A stretch of DNA of 64,000 nucleotides, from the NCBI GenBank assembly GCA_016178305.1, contig JACOTM010000070.1:1-64000 (forward strand), in the 5' to 3' direction. Origin of the DNA: Flavobacteriia bacterium. Its GTDB lineage: Bacteria; Bacteroidota; Bacteroidia; Flavobacteriales_D; Crocinitomicaceae. This document shows positions 44,278 through 52,281 of the stretch, piece after piece (position 1 is the first letter of the stretch; every line of letters starts with the position of its first letter). Position numbers and translations under genes: made by a program. The notes under the pieces were generated by a model, which was not told the origin of the DNA, ran no database searches, and saw only the letters and a list, made by a program, of their open reading frames with translations.

Positions 44278-46260
44278 ATGAATAAAATAATAATAATATT
44301 ATTACTTTTTTTTGCACAGAATTTTTATTCTCAAACTAGGGAAATAGATTCACTTTATAATTCTTTAAAAACCTCGAAAAGAGATACGGTAAAGGTTCAG
44401 ATATTAAACCAACTATCACAGAAACTTGGTTCGATTAATCCAGATATTTCGTTAAGATATGCTCAAAAAGCTAGAGCATTGGCAGAAGTTTTGAATTTTA
44501 AAAATGGTGAAATTCGCGCTTACTCAAATATCGGATTGGTTTATTATGGAAGAGGAGATTTTCCGAATGCTTTAAATTGTTTTTTATATGCTGAAAAGTT
44601 ATTAGATAAGTACCCAAATGATTATTTATTAAGTGATATTTATAACAATATTGCACTCGTTTATGTTCAAGTCAATAAAGTTGAAATTGCATTTGATTAT
44701 TTTAATAAAACGATAAAACTGGATAAAAAAGCAAATAATAGTAAGGGTTTAGGTGATGCATACAATAATCTTGGTTCTATTTATGGATTGAAAAAACAAC
44801 TTCTTGAAGCAAAAAAATATTTTGAACTTTCATTAAAGTATCGATTAATTGCAAATGATAAAGATAATTTACCATTGACTTTATCTAACCTTAGTTCTGT
44901 TAATATTTTTCAAAATAATTTTTCTACCGCTGTTCGTCAAATCAATCAAGCCTTGTTGATTTATGAAAAAAATGATGACATTATTGGTGTTTCGATGATT
45001 TATAATAAAATAGGGGATTTAAAAACACATCAAAAAAAATATAAAGATGCTATTGTTTATTATCAAAAAAGCTTAAAATTATCCAAACAATATGCTATGC
45101 AACGGTATATGCAACATAGTTATGAAGAATTGGCTTTGTTGTATGAAAAATTGGAAGATTATAAAAAAGCAAACTTTTATTACAAAGTAAATGCAAAAAT
45201 TAAAGATCGAATTTTTAATTCTGAAAATGCGAAACATTTAAGTGAATTGCAGGCAAAATATGAATCCGAAAAAAAACAACGAGAAATTTTAAAACGAAAC
45301 TCTGAAATTGAACGTAAAAACTTTCAAATAAATATTTTTAGAATCGGATTCATAATTATCATTTTTCTAGTCATATATATCGTTTATTCATTAAGAGATA
45401 AATCTAAAATCAATAAAATTATCATAAAACAAAAACAAGATGTCGAATACCAAAATCAAATAATTGAAGAGAAAAACTTACTTGTTTCGACGCAAAATAA
45501 GGATATTAAAGACAGTATTAAGTATGCTAAAAGAATTCAAAAAGCCATATTGCCACCAAAAGAATTTTGGAATAAAATACTGCCAGATTCTTTTGTAATT
45601 TATAGACCGAAAGACATTTTAAGCGGTGATTTTAATTGGATTGCGGAAACAAATTCTCATATTTTCATAGCCGCAGCCGATTGTACAGGACATGGTGTAC
45701 CAGGAGCTTTGATTTCGATAGTTAATTATAATTTATTAAATAAAGCAGTTTTAGAAAAAGGATTAGCAAATACAGGTGAAATTTTGGATGCAGTTAATGA
45801 ATGGTTAACAGATAGCTTACATCAAAAAGTTGAAAACAGTACAGTGAAAGATGGAATGGACATTAGTTTAATTTCGATTAATAAAGAAAATGGGGAAATT
45901 TATTTTAGTGGTGCATACAATTCGTTGTTTGTAGTAACGGGAAATCAAATTGTTCAATATAAAGGAAATAAATTTCCAGTGGGATCTTTCTTGGATGAAC
46001 AATTGAATCATTTCTCTACAAATAAGGTGCAGGTAGAAAAAGGATCAATGTTGTATTTATTTACCGATGGTTATCCTGATCAGTTTGGCGGGGCAAAAGG
46101 AAAAAAATTTAAATACAAAAATTTAAAAGAAAATTTACTGAAAATCAGCTCGTTTGATTTAGAATTTCAACGAAATTATTTGTTAAATTCTTTTAATGAA
46201 TGGAAAGGTGATATGGAACAAGTAGATGATGTGTTATTTATTGGCGTAAAAATAAATTAG
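44278..46260 (+). CDS. TPR-repeat membrane protein with SpoIIE-type phosphatase domain
   Basis: 660 residues. Sec signal MNKIIIILLLFFAQNFYSQ. About seven TPR units (residues ~45-320, GEIRAYSNIGLVYYGRGDFPNALNCFLYAEKL and so on), coiled coil, one transmembrane helix (~352-372, FRIGFIIIIFLVIYIVYSL), a signalling helix, and a cytoplasmic SpoIIE/PP2C domain (~415-660). Metal-binding Asp residues lie in SGDFNWIAE, AAADCTGHGVPGALISIV, VKDGMDISLISI and LYLFTDGYPDQFGG. It would sense in the periplasm via TPRs and dephosphorylate a Ser/Thr-phosphorylated partner inside, in the manner of partner-switching systems; no partner gene is adjacent. Confidence 0.88.
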   Translation: MNKIIIILLLFFAQNFYSQTREIDSLYNSLKTSKRDTVKVQILNQLSQKLGSINPDISLRYAQKARALAEVLNFKNGEIRAYSNIGLVYYGRGDFPNALNCFLYAEKLLDKYPNDYLLSDIYNNIALVYVQVNKVEIAFDYFNKTIKLDKKANNSKGLGDAYNNLGSIYGLKKQLLEAKKYFELSLKYRLIANDKDNLPLTLSNLSSVNIFQNNFSTAVRQINQALLIYEKNDDIIGVSMIYNKIGDLKTHQKKYKDAIVYYQKSLKLSKQYAMQRYMQHSYEELALLYEKLEDYKKANFYYKVNAKIKDRIFNSENAKHLSELQAKYESEKKQREILKRNSEIERKNFQINIFRIGFIIIIFLVIYIVYSLRDKSKINKIIIKQKQDVEYQNQIIEEKNLLVSTQNKDIKDSIKYAKRIQKAILPPKEFWNKILPDSFVIYRPKDILSGDFNWIAETNSHIFIAAADCTGHGVPGALISIVNYNLLNKAVLEKGLANTGEILDAVNEWLTDSLHQKVENSTVKDGMDISLISINKENGEIYFSGAYNSLFVVTGNQIVQYKGNKFPVGSFLDEQLNHFSTNKVQVEKGSMLYLFTDGYPDQFGGAKGKKFKYKNLKENLLKISSFDLEFQRNYLLNSFNEWKGDMEQVDDVLFIGVKIN

Positions 46261-46280
46261 GAGAAAGGAAAAAAGATCTC

Positions 46281-46417
46281 TAACTTTGTTCAATAAGTGA
46301 AAAATAATTCAATGACATATTATTATTATCTGACTCTTTTAGAGAGAACCAGATAGTTGTGTCATATTCTTAATAGATTTTACAAGCTCGGTTCTTTTGA
46401 ATCGGGCTTTTTTTTTA
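46281..46417 (+). ncRNA. Candidate small structured RNA or phhA leader
   Basis: A TAnnTTTG-like box (TAACTTTG, 46281-46288) is followed by nested inverted repeats ATGACA/TGTCAT (46312-46317, 46360-46365) and TATCTG/CAGATA (46327-46332, 46350-46355). A terminator-like hairpin AAGCTCGGTTC/GAATCGGGCTT (46384-46409) with nine Ts follows. The transcript of about 120 nt would end before the phhA start at 46436. It may be a free small RNA, an attenuated leader for phhA, or just the terminator of the upstream phosphatase gene. No known family was recognised. Confidence 0.4.
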
Positions 46418-46435
46418 CCCTATAATTTAAATGAA

Positions 46436-46942
46436 ATGAAACAATTGTATGAAAATTACACAAAAGAAGATTTAGATGTTTGGAAAATTTTGTTCGAACG
46501 GCAAATTGAAAATTTAAAAAATAAAGCGAGTAAAGATTATTTACAAGCATTGGATGAAATGCAGTCGGTGTTAAATGCCTCGAAACTACCTAATTTTGAA
46601 GAAATAAATCAATGGTTTACAAACAAAACGGGTTGGAGTATTGTGTGTGTACCTGGTTTAATTCCTGTGGATGATTTTTTTGAATTATTAGCAGAGAAAA
46701 AATTTCCATCATCAACGTGGTTAAGATCGATGGAAAAATTAGACTATTTGGAAGAACCAGATATGTTTCATGACGTATTTGGACACATTCCATTATTATC
46801 TCAAAATGAATATTCTGACTTTATTCACCAGTTTGGAAAATTAGGAAAATCAATGATTCTTCAAGAAGAAAAGTTACAAATGCTTCAGCGATTGTATTGG
46901 TTTACCATTGAATTTGGCTTGATTCGAGAAACAAGCAATTGA
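46436..46942 (+). CDS. phhA: Phenylalanine 4-monooxygenase, N-terminal/catalytic part (split gene)
   Basis: 168 residues from ATG 46436 (the tracked TTG 46397 lies inside a terminator). The pterin-dependent aromatic amino acid hydroxylase core is clear: VCVPGLIPVDDFFELLAEKKFPSSTWLR, PDMFHDVFGHIPLL with both iron-binding His, and FTIEFGLIRE with the iron-binding Glu. The frame stops at TGA 46940-46942 directly after FGLIRETSN. The remaining family sequence (KIYGAGILSSFGES) continues in the -1 frame from 46939. A one-base deletion, a sequencing error or a -1 frameshift would join them to about 244 residues, the normal length. Converts phenylalanine to tyrosine with tetrahydrobiopterin. Confidence 0.85.
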   Translation: MKQLYENYTKEDLDVWKILFERQIENLKNKASKDYLQALDEMQSVLNASKLPNFEEINQWFTNKTGWSIVCVPGLIPVDDFFELLAEKKFPSSTWLRSMEKLDYLEEPDMFHDVFGHIPLLSQNEYSDFIHQFGKLGKSMILQEEKLQMLQRLYWFTIEFGLIRETSN

Positions 46943-47169
46943 AAATTTATGGCGCTGGTATTCTTTCTTCTTTTGGAGAATCTATTTCAGCTATTCAAAA
47001 TGATTTGGAAAGAATTGATTTTGAAATGTGTACGATATTAAACACCTCTTTTTGTACTTCTGAAATGCAATCAAAATACTTTATCATAGAAGGATTAAAA
47101 GAATTAAATCAATCAATAGAATTATTAACTATTAAATGGCATGAACATGAATTGGAAAATTGTAAATAA
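46939..47169 (+). CDS. phhA: Phenylalanine 4-monooxygenase, C-terminal part (split gene)
   Basis: 76 residues opening at TTG 46939, which overlaps the stop of the upstream part (TTGA). LKIYGAGILSSFGESISAIQ matches the standard family region after the iron-binding Glu. The end (ELNQSIELLTIKWHEH) completes the usual C-terminus. Best read as the second half of phhA displaced by one base; independent translation from TTG is possible but unlikely to give an active enzyme. Overlaps the phhB start by 29 bp. Confidence 0.75.
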   Translation: MKIYGAGILSSFGESISAIQNDLERIDFEMCTILNTSFCTSEMQSKYFIIEGLKELNQSIELLTIKWHEHELENCK

Positions 47170-47380
47170 TAGATTGGTAAAAGAATATCATTTTAAAAAT
47201 CAAACAGAATTAGCGATATTTTTTTTAAAAGTTGCAAAATTGGCTGATTCCATGAATCATCACCCTGATGTAAGTGTTTTTCAATGTTCAAAATTAAAGT
47301 TGGAATTATTTACACATACAGTAAACAAAATAAGTGATTTAGATCAAAAGTTAGCTAAATCAATAGACTTGATCAATTAA
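47141..47380 (+). CDS. phhB: 4a-hydroxytetrahydrobiopterin dehydratase
   Basis: 79 residues of the pterin-4a-carbinolamine dehydratase family. It has W-K-(L)-x(4)-L-x-KEYHFKNQTELAIFF, DSMNHHPDVSVFQCSKLKLELFTHTV with the catalytic His pair, and ISDLDQKLAKSID. Recycles the pterin cofactor oxidised by PhhA. ATG at 47141 or 47147. Overlaps phhA, so it is co-transcribed with it. Closed by a perfect hairpin terminator. Confidence 0.92.
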   Translation: MNMNWKIVNNRLVKEYHFKNQTELAIFFLKVAKLADSMNHHPDVSVFQCSKLKLELFTHTVNKISDLDQKLAKSIDLIN

Positions 47381-47389
47381 CACAAATGA

Positions 47390-47427
47390 ACTTTGTTCAG
47401 CGATTTGATTCGCTGAACAAAGTCTTA
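47390..47427 (+). terminator. Terminator hairpin after phhB
   Basis: ACTTTGTTCAGCG (47390-47402) and CGCTGAACAAAGT (47411-47423) form a perfect 13-bp stem with an eight-base loop. The T run is weak (CTTATC). Confidence 0.7.
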
Positions 47428-47472
47428 TCATATCATCCTGTATCAGCTCACAACACAGAAAGCCGCAGCATC

Positions 47473-47507
47473 GCTGAGTTTGTCGAAAGTTAGCTGAGTT
47501 TGTCGAA
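47473..47507 (-). repeat. Tandem TTCGACAAACTCAGC repeat
   Basis: GCTGAGTTTGTCGAA occurs at 47473-47487 and 47493-47507, 20 bp apart. In reverse it reads TTCGACAAACTCAGC, a dispersed short repeat I recognise from Bacteroidota intergenic regions. It abuts the stop codon of the LURP-one-like gene on the minus strand. Confidence 0.6.
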
Positions 47508-47508
47508 G

Positions 47509-48156
47509 CTATCCTCTTCTTCTTTCCAAAAGCACCATCATCATCAGTCCTAAAAGAATTCTTTCGCTATCTCCTTCTTTTAAATTTTCCAGTTTTTCTA
47601 ATTTAAATTTTCGACCGAAAAAAGATTTTTCTTTGGATAATCGAGCGACAGTTTTTCCGGAATTATCTAATATTCCATATTTTGGATTGAAAGCATATCC
47701 GGTAAATATTCCTACGATTGGAATTTCGCTCATTAAAGTGTCCATTACTTTTGCCCATGGATTTTCTTCTTTGATCGTAAATTCTTTACTTTTTTCAGTG
47801 TCAAATACATCGTAATGTGCTTTCCAAAGAGATTTCATTCCTTTTCTTCCAACACTACCAACAAGTTGATTGTTATTGTTTAAGAATTCATAACTCGCGC
47901 TAAAATCGATGATTTTGTTTGCATTAATGGTGTATTTTAAGTTTGTTTTATGTTCATCCGCATAAACCATAATTGCTTCTTTTAAGCGAAACATTTTTTG
48001 ACGAACATAGGCTACAATTTGCCCATTAGCATCTTTTGCAATAAAATCATTGGACAAAGTACCTAATTTAAATTCAAATGTTAGAGGAAAATTAAATTCC
48101 TTAAAATCAGCATTCTTAGTAATAGTGCTGTCTAGTAATTGTTCTTCGATTATCAT
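47509..48156 (-). CDS. LURP-one/tubby-C-like beta-barrel protein
   Basis: 215 residues. Repeated beta strands with the pattern IAKDANGQIVAYVRQKMFRLKEAIMVYAD, YEFLNNNNQLVGSVGRKGMKSLWKAHYDVFD and YGILDNSGKTVARLSKEKSFFGRKFKLEKL fit LURP-one/scramblase-like folds. A hydrophobic stretch (MSEIPIVGIFTGYAF) and a methionine-rich end (LGLMMMVLLERRRG) are odd. No signal peptide. Function uncertain. Confidence 0.7.
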   Translation of the reverse strand: MIIEEQLLDSTITKNADFKEFNFPLTFEFKLGTLSNDFIAKDANGQIVAYVRQKMFRLKEAIMVYADEHKTNLKYTINANKIIDFSASYEFLNNNNQLVGSVGRKGMKSLWKAHYDVFDTEKSKEFTIKEENPWAKVMDTLMSEIPIVGIFTGYAFNPKYGILDNSGKTVARLSKEKSFFGRKFKLEKLENLKEGDSERILLGLMMMVLLERRRG

Positions 48157-48184
48157 GTTAGTTATTTATTTTGTGCTAAGATAG

Positions 48185-48221
48185 AAAAATAAAAATCCTG
48201 CCTAAAATATAGACAGGATTT
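48185..48221 (-). terminator. Terminator after acyl-CoA dehydrogenase gene
   Basis: On the minus strand AAATCCTG (48221-48214) pairs with CAGGATTT (48200-48193) around a 13-base loop, and a T run follows (+ strand AAAAATAAAAA). Confidence 0.75.
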
Positions 48222-48243
48222 CTTATTAAAAAATTTATATATT

Positions 48244-49476
48244 TTATTTACTTTCAGACATTTCTCGAGTAAAAGCTGGAATTCCAGTTACATCCATCCC
48301 TGTAATTAATAAATGTATATCATGTGTTCCTTCATAAGTCACAACTGATTCTAAGTTTGCCATGTGTCTCATCATTGAATATTCGCTGGTAATACCCATT
48401 GCACCATGAATTTGACGAGCTTCTCTAGCGATGTTTAAAGCAATTTCACAATTGTTGCGTTTTGCCATTGAAATTTGAGCAGAAGTAGCTTTGCCAGCAT
48501 TTCTTAATTGCCCTAAACGGAAAGTTAGCAATTGAGCTTTTGTGATTTCCGTAATCATTTCAGCTAATTTTTTTTGTTGTAATTGAAAAGATCCAATTGG
48601 TACACCAAATTGTGTTCTTTCTTTGCAGTATCTCAAAGCTTGATCGTAGCAATCCATTGCAGCACCTAAAGCACCCCACGCAATACCAAAGCGAGCAGAA
48701 TCCAAACAACTTAAAGGAGCACCTAAACCAGTTCTTCCAGGTAATATGTTTTTCTTAGGAACTTTAACATTTACAAAGATTAATTCACCAGTTGATGAAG
48801 CTCTTAAAGATAATTTTCCATGCATTTCTGGAGTTGAAAATCCTTCCATACCTCTTTCAACGACGATTCCGTGAATTCTACCAGTTTCATCTTTTGCCCA
48901 AACAACAGCGATATCAGCAAAGGGAGCATTTGAAATCCACATTTTAGCACCATTCAAAATCACATTTTCACCATCACCAGCATCTTTGAAATTCGTAATC
49001 ATTCCACCAGGATTTGATCCATGATCTGGTTCGGTTAAACCGAAACATCCCATAAATTCACCTGTAGCTAATTTTGGAAGGTATTTTTGTTTTTGCTCCT
49101 CAGAACCATATTTCCAAATAGGGTACATTACTAAAGAACTTTGAACGGAAGCAGTTGAGCGTAAACCAGAATCACAACGTTCTAATTCTTGCATAATCAA
49201 ACCATAAGAAATTTGATCTAAACCAGGACCTCCGTATTCTTCTGGAATGTAAGGGCCAAAAGCTCCAATTTCTCCTAAACCTTTCAATAAATGTTTTGGA
49301 AAAGTTGCTTTTTCATAATGCTCATCGATAATTGGAGAAACTTCTTTTTTTACCCAAGCACGAGCAGCATCGCGAATCATTATGTGCTCTTCTGTCAATA
49401 AATCATCTAGATTATAATAATCTGGATGTACGTATAAATCTGTTGCCATTTTAAGTTTTTCTATTTTACTTTGCAA
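48244..49476 (-). CDS. Acyl-CoA dehydrogenase, glutaryl-CoA dehydrogenase-like
   Basis: 410 residues of the FAD acyl-CoA dehydrogenase family. Closest to glutaryl-CoA dehydrogenase by RSTASVQSSLVMYPIWKYGSEEQKQKYLP, GCFGLTEPDHGSNPGGM, SARFGIAWGALGAAMDCYDQALRY, QFGVPIGSFQLQQKKLAEMITEI and TYEGTHDIHLLITGMDVTGIPAF with the catalytic Glu. Would oxidise and decarboxylate glutaryl-CoA to crotonyl-CoA in lysine/tryptophan breakdown; substrate inferred from motifs. Monocistronic with its own terminator. Confidence 0.88.
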   Translation of the reverse strand: MQSKIEKLKMATDLYVHPDYYNLDDLLTEEHIMIRDAARAWVKKEVSPIIDEHYEKATFPKHLLKGLGEIGAFGPYIPEEYGGPGLDQISYGLIMQELERCDSGLRSTASVQSSLVMYPIWKYGSEEQKQKYLPKLATGEFMGCFGLTEPDHGSNPGGMITNFKDAGDGENVILNGAKMWISNAPFADIAVVWAKDETGRIHGIVVERGMEGFSTPEMHGKLSLRASSTGELIFVNVKVPKKNILPGRTGLGAPLSCLDSARFGIAWGALGAAMDCYDQALRYCKERTQFGVPIGSFQLQQKKLAEMITEITKAQLLTFRLGQLRNAGKATSAQISMAKRNNCEIALNIAREARQIHGAMGITSEYSMMRHMANLESVVTYEGTHDIHLLITGMDVTGIPAFTREMSESK

Positions 49477-49561
49477 AATTAATTAATTTTTTCGCTCTAA
49501 GATAATTTTTTGTTATTTTACAGTTTATAATTGTTAAATCTTTTTACACAATAAGCATATT

Positions 49562-50275
49562 TTGTTAAATTTTATACATCAGATAGTCGGTAATCATTCA
49601 GATTTAGTTATTCCATCTCACTTATTGGAAAGAGAAATCAATGTTACAAACTTGTTGATTCCTACAATAATTATTTCTTTTTCGCTTATAACGCTATCAA
49701 AATATCGAAATAGTAGAGTTGTCTTGATTTTATCTAAACTTATTCTGAGTTCCAAAAATTTAGAACATACGATAAAAGAAGAATTAAGAATAAATTCGGT
49801 AAGTTCGATTGCATTAATAATAAATTATATAGTCGTTTTAAATATTTGTTTACTGTTGTCTTTCCTACATTATTTTCATCTTTCTTTTCATCTTTCTTTA
49901 TTAATCTCTGTTTCTGTGACATTGGTTTTAATCATTTTACAAATAGTTGGATTATGGATGATAGGATTTATTTCAAATGAAACGAAAACATTGACTGTTC
50001 CTATCATTGAGACGGTGATAATTTATGAAACATTTGGATTTTTATTATTTTTTACAGCCTTGTGTTGGTTATTAAATCCTGAATTATCAGACCTTTTTTT
50101 AAAAATATTTATTTCAATCTTATCAATAACATTTTTAATACGTTTTTTCAAATGTTCTTTAGCAGTTTTAAAGAGAGGTGTGTCGTGGTATTATATTATT
50201 TTATATCTTTGCACCCTTGAAATTCTTCCGCTATTTATTACGTATATTTATGTTCAGGAGAATTTTAATTATTAA
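49562..50275 (+). CDS. DUF4271 membrane protein
   Basis: 237 residues, six or so hydrophobic helices (LIPTIIISFSLITL, SIALIINYIVVLNICLLLSF, LSLLISVSVTLVLIILQIVGL, TVIIYETFGFLLFFTALCWL, LFLKIFISILSITFLIRFF, WYYIILYLCTLEILPLFITYIY). The gene-end region GVSWYYIILYLCTLEILPL is typical of DUF4271, which in Bacteroidota usually precedes hemD, as here. TTG 49562 is the only good start. Function unknown. Confidence 0.8.
   Translation: MLNFIHQIVGNHSDLVIPSHLLEREINVTNLLIPTIIISFSLITLSKYRNSRVVLILSKLILSSKNLEHTIKEELRINSVSSIALIINYIVVLNICLLLSFLHYFHLSFHLSLLISVSVTLVLIILQIVGLWMIGFISNETKTLTVPIIETVIIYETFGFLLFFTALCWLLNPELSDLFLKIFISILSITFLIRFFKCSLAVLKRGVSWYYIILYLCTLEILPLFITYIYVQENFNY
50204..50211 (+). promoter_or_regulatory. 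TAnnTTTG box (TATCTTTG) for hemD
   Basis: TATCTTTG followed by CACCC is a good Bacteroidota -7 element inside the 3' end of the DUF4271 gene, 96 bp before the hemD start. It suggests hemD can be transcribed independently. Confidence 0.5.
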
Positions 50276-50307
50276 TTTGATTGTTAATGTTTTAACTTAC
50301 TGAAAAA

Positions 50308-51057
50308 TTGGCTATTAAAACAATATTGGTGTCGCAACCAAAACCAGAAGGAGATAAATCGCCATATTATGATTTGGCAGATAAATATAAATTAAAAATT
50401 GATTTTCGTCCTTTTATTAAGGTGGAAGGAATTGGAGCACAGGAATTTAGAACTCAACGAGTGAATGTTCCTGAGCATACTGCTATTATCATGACTTCAA
50501 AAGCAGCAATCGACCATTTTTTTAGAATTTGTGATGAAATCAGATTCGAAGTGCCAGATACTATGAAATATTTTTGTATTTCAGAGGCGGTGGCTTATTA
50601 CCTTCAAAAGTACGTGAGCTTTAGAAAAAGAAAAATATTTTTTGGAAAACAGACGATTGAAGAATTAGTAGAATTAATGAAAAAGCATAAGAGTGAAAAA
50701 TTCTTATTGCCATGCACGGATATTTTACGCGATAAAATTCCAGAAACATTAGAACAACACAATATCAATTTCACAAAAGCAACTTTGTATAGAACAGTTG
50801 CTGCAGATTTGTCCGATTTAGAAGATGTTTATTACGATATGTTGGTGTTTTTTAGTCCTGGAGGAATTGAATCATTATTTAAAAACTTTCCAGATTTTAA
50901 ACAAAATATGACAACAATTGCTGCTTTTGGTCCAACAACAGCAAATGCAGTGATTAAAAATAATTTGAGATTGGATGTGCACGCTCCTCAACCAAATGCT
51001 CCGTCAATGACTGCTGCTATTGAAATGTTTGTGAAAGACCAATTAAAAAAGAAATAA
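50308..51057 (+). CDS. hemD: Uroporphyrinogen-III synthase
   Basis: 249 residues. Starts with TTG, MAIKTILVSQPKPEGDKSPYYDLADKY, as in Bacteroidota HemD. Later motifs TAIIMTSKAAIDHFFRICDEIR, MKYFCISEAVAYYLQKY, DMLVFFSPGGIESLFKNF and TIAAFGPTTANAVIKN show the two-domain synthase fold. Cyclises hydroxymethylbilane in haem synthesis. Downstream of DUF4271, closed by a strong terminator. Confidence 0.92.
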   Translation: MAIKTILVSQPKPEGDKSPYYDLADKYKLKIDFRPFIKVEGIGAQEFRTQRVNVPEHTAIIMTSKAAIDHFFRICDEIRFEVPDTMKYFCISEAVAYYLQKYVSFRKRKIFFGKQTIEELVELMKKHKSEKFLLPCTDILRDKIPETLEQHNINFTKATLYRTVAADLSDLEDVYYDMLVFFSPGGIESLFKNFPDFKQNMTTIAAFGPTTANAVIKNNLRLDVHAPQPNAPSMTAAIEMFVKDQLKKK

Positions 51058-51075
51058 ATTAGTTTGACTATAAGA

Positions 51076-51113
51076 AAAGAGGGTACTTGAAAAGTCAAGA
51101 CCCTCTTTTTGTT
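51076..51113 (+). terminator. Terminator after hemD
   Basis: GAGGGT (51079-51084) and ACCCTC (51100-51105), extended by CTTGA/TCAAG, form a stem followed by TTTTTGTTTT. Confidence 0.85.
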
Positions 51114-51261
51114 TTATTAGCAGAACGATTATAACCACATTGAACGAACATAGGAGTTTCTAAAAATTATCCACCTTCCAACGTTCATAATTAAAGTACT
51201 TCCTCTCTCTACTATTTAATTTTCATCGCCATATTTGTTGTCATATATAATTTTAGAAGAA

Positions 51262-52224
51262 ATGAAATGGATTTATTTATTTATTACGCTTTTATCTGTT
51301 GCTATCTCTTGTGTTCCAGCTAAAAAATACAATGATTTAGTAGCACGCGAAAAACAATGTAGTGATGAATTGGAAAAATATAAATCAAGTTCTTTAGATT
51401 TTGAAGGTAAATTCAAAGATATTGAAGCGAAACATGCTGTATTATCGAAAGAAGTTGCCAATTTAAAAGCAGATACAAACGATTTAGGAAATAAATACAG
51501 AATTTTACAAACGCAATATGATAAAATTGTAGATCAAAATGAAGTCTTAGAAACGAAATATGATAAATTAAGACTTTCAGGCGCAAAAGAAACGTCGCTT
51601 TTACAATCAGACATTGAAGCCAAAAATTTAGAATTACAGCGTAAAGAAGACGCTTTGGATAATTTAGAAAAAGAATTAAATGGAAAATTAAAACTTTTAG
51701 CTGATCGTGAACAACGTGTAAACGAATTGGAAGAAATGATTAAGCGTAAAGATGATGCTGTGATGGCTCTGAAAACAAAAGTAGCCAATGCCCTTAAAGG
51801 TTTTGAAAATAAAGGATTAACAGTTGTACATAAAAATGGAAAAATCTATGTGAGTTTAGAAGCTAAATTGTTATTTAAAACGGGAAGTACAGCAGTTGAA
51901 GAAGAAGGAAAAAAAGCATTAATTGAATTAGCCAAAGTTTTGGAGCATGAAAAAGATATTGAAATTATTGTTGAAGGACACACCGATACTGATAAATTAG
52001 CAAGTCCAGCAAGTCCAAAAAATAATTGGGAATTATCTGTTTTACGCTCAACTTCTGTGGTAGATATTATGATTGCCAATTCCAAAATGAATCCAGCTCA
52101 ACTAATGGCCGCTGGCCGCTCTGAGTTTCATCCTGTGGACTCACAAGATAAGGCGAAAAATAGAAGAATTGAAATTATTATTTCTCCAAATTTGAACGAA
52201 TTATTTGAGATTATTAATAAATAA
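51262..52224 (+). CDS. OmpA-family lipoprotein with coiled coil
   Basis: 320 residues from ATG 51262. Lipoprotein signal MKWIYLFITLLSVAISC with lipobox VAISC. A long coiled coil follows (about 25-185, heptad-rich KDIEAKHAVLSKEVANLKADTNDL). The C-terminal OmpA peptidoglycan-binding domain (about 195-320) has LLFKTGSTAVEEEGKKAL, IIVEGHTDTDKL, NWELSVLRSTSVVDIM and KNRRIEIIISP. Anchors the outer membrane to peptidoglycan. Close to uvrC (57 bp) but probably independent. Confidence 0.9.
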   Translation: MKWIYLFITLLSVAISCVPAKKYNDLVAREKQCSDELEKYKSSSLDFEGKFKDIEAKHAVLSKEVANLKADTNDLGNKYRILQTQYDKIVDQNEVLETKYDKLRLSGAKETSLLQSDIEAKNLELQRKEDALDNLEKELNGKLKLLADREQRVNELEEMIKRKDDAVMALKTKVANALKGFENKGLTVVHKNGKIYVSLEAKLLFKTGSTAVEEEGKKALIELAKVLEHEKDIEIIVEGHTDTDKLASPASPKNNWELSVLRSTSVVDIMIANSKMNPAQLMAAGRSEFHPVDSQDKAKNRRIEIIISPNLNELFEIINK

Positions 52225-52281
52225 AAACCATCGAACTCAGATTTATAGGCTTTTAAATATTTTAAACTTTAATTTAAGGAG

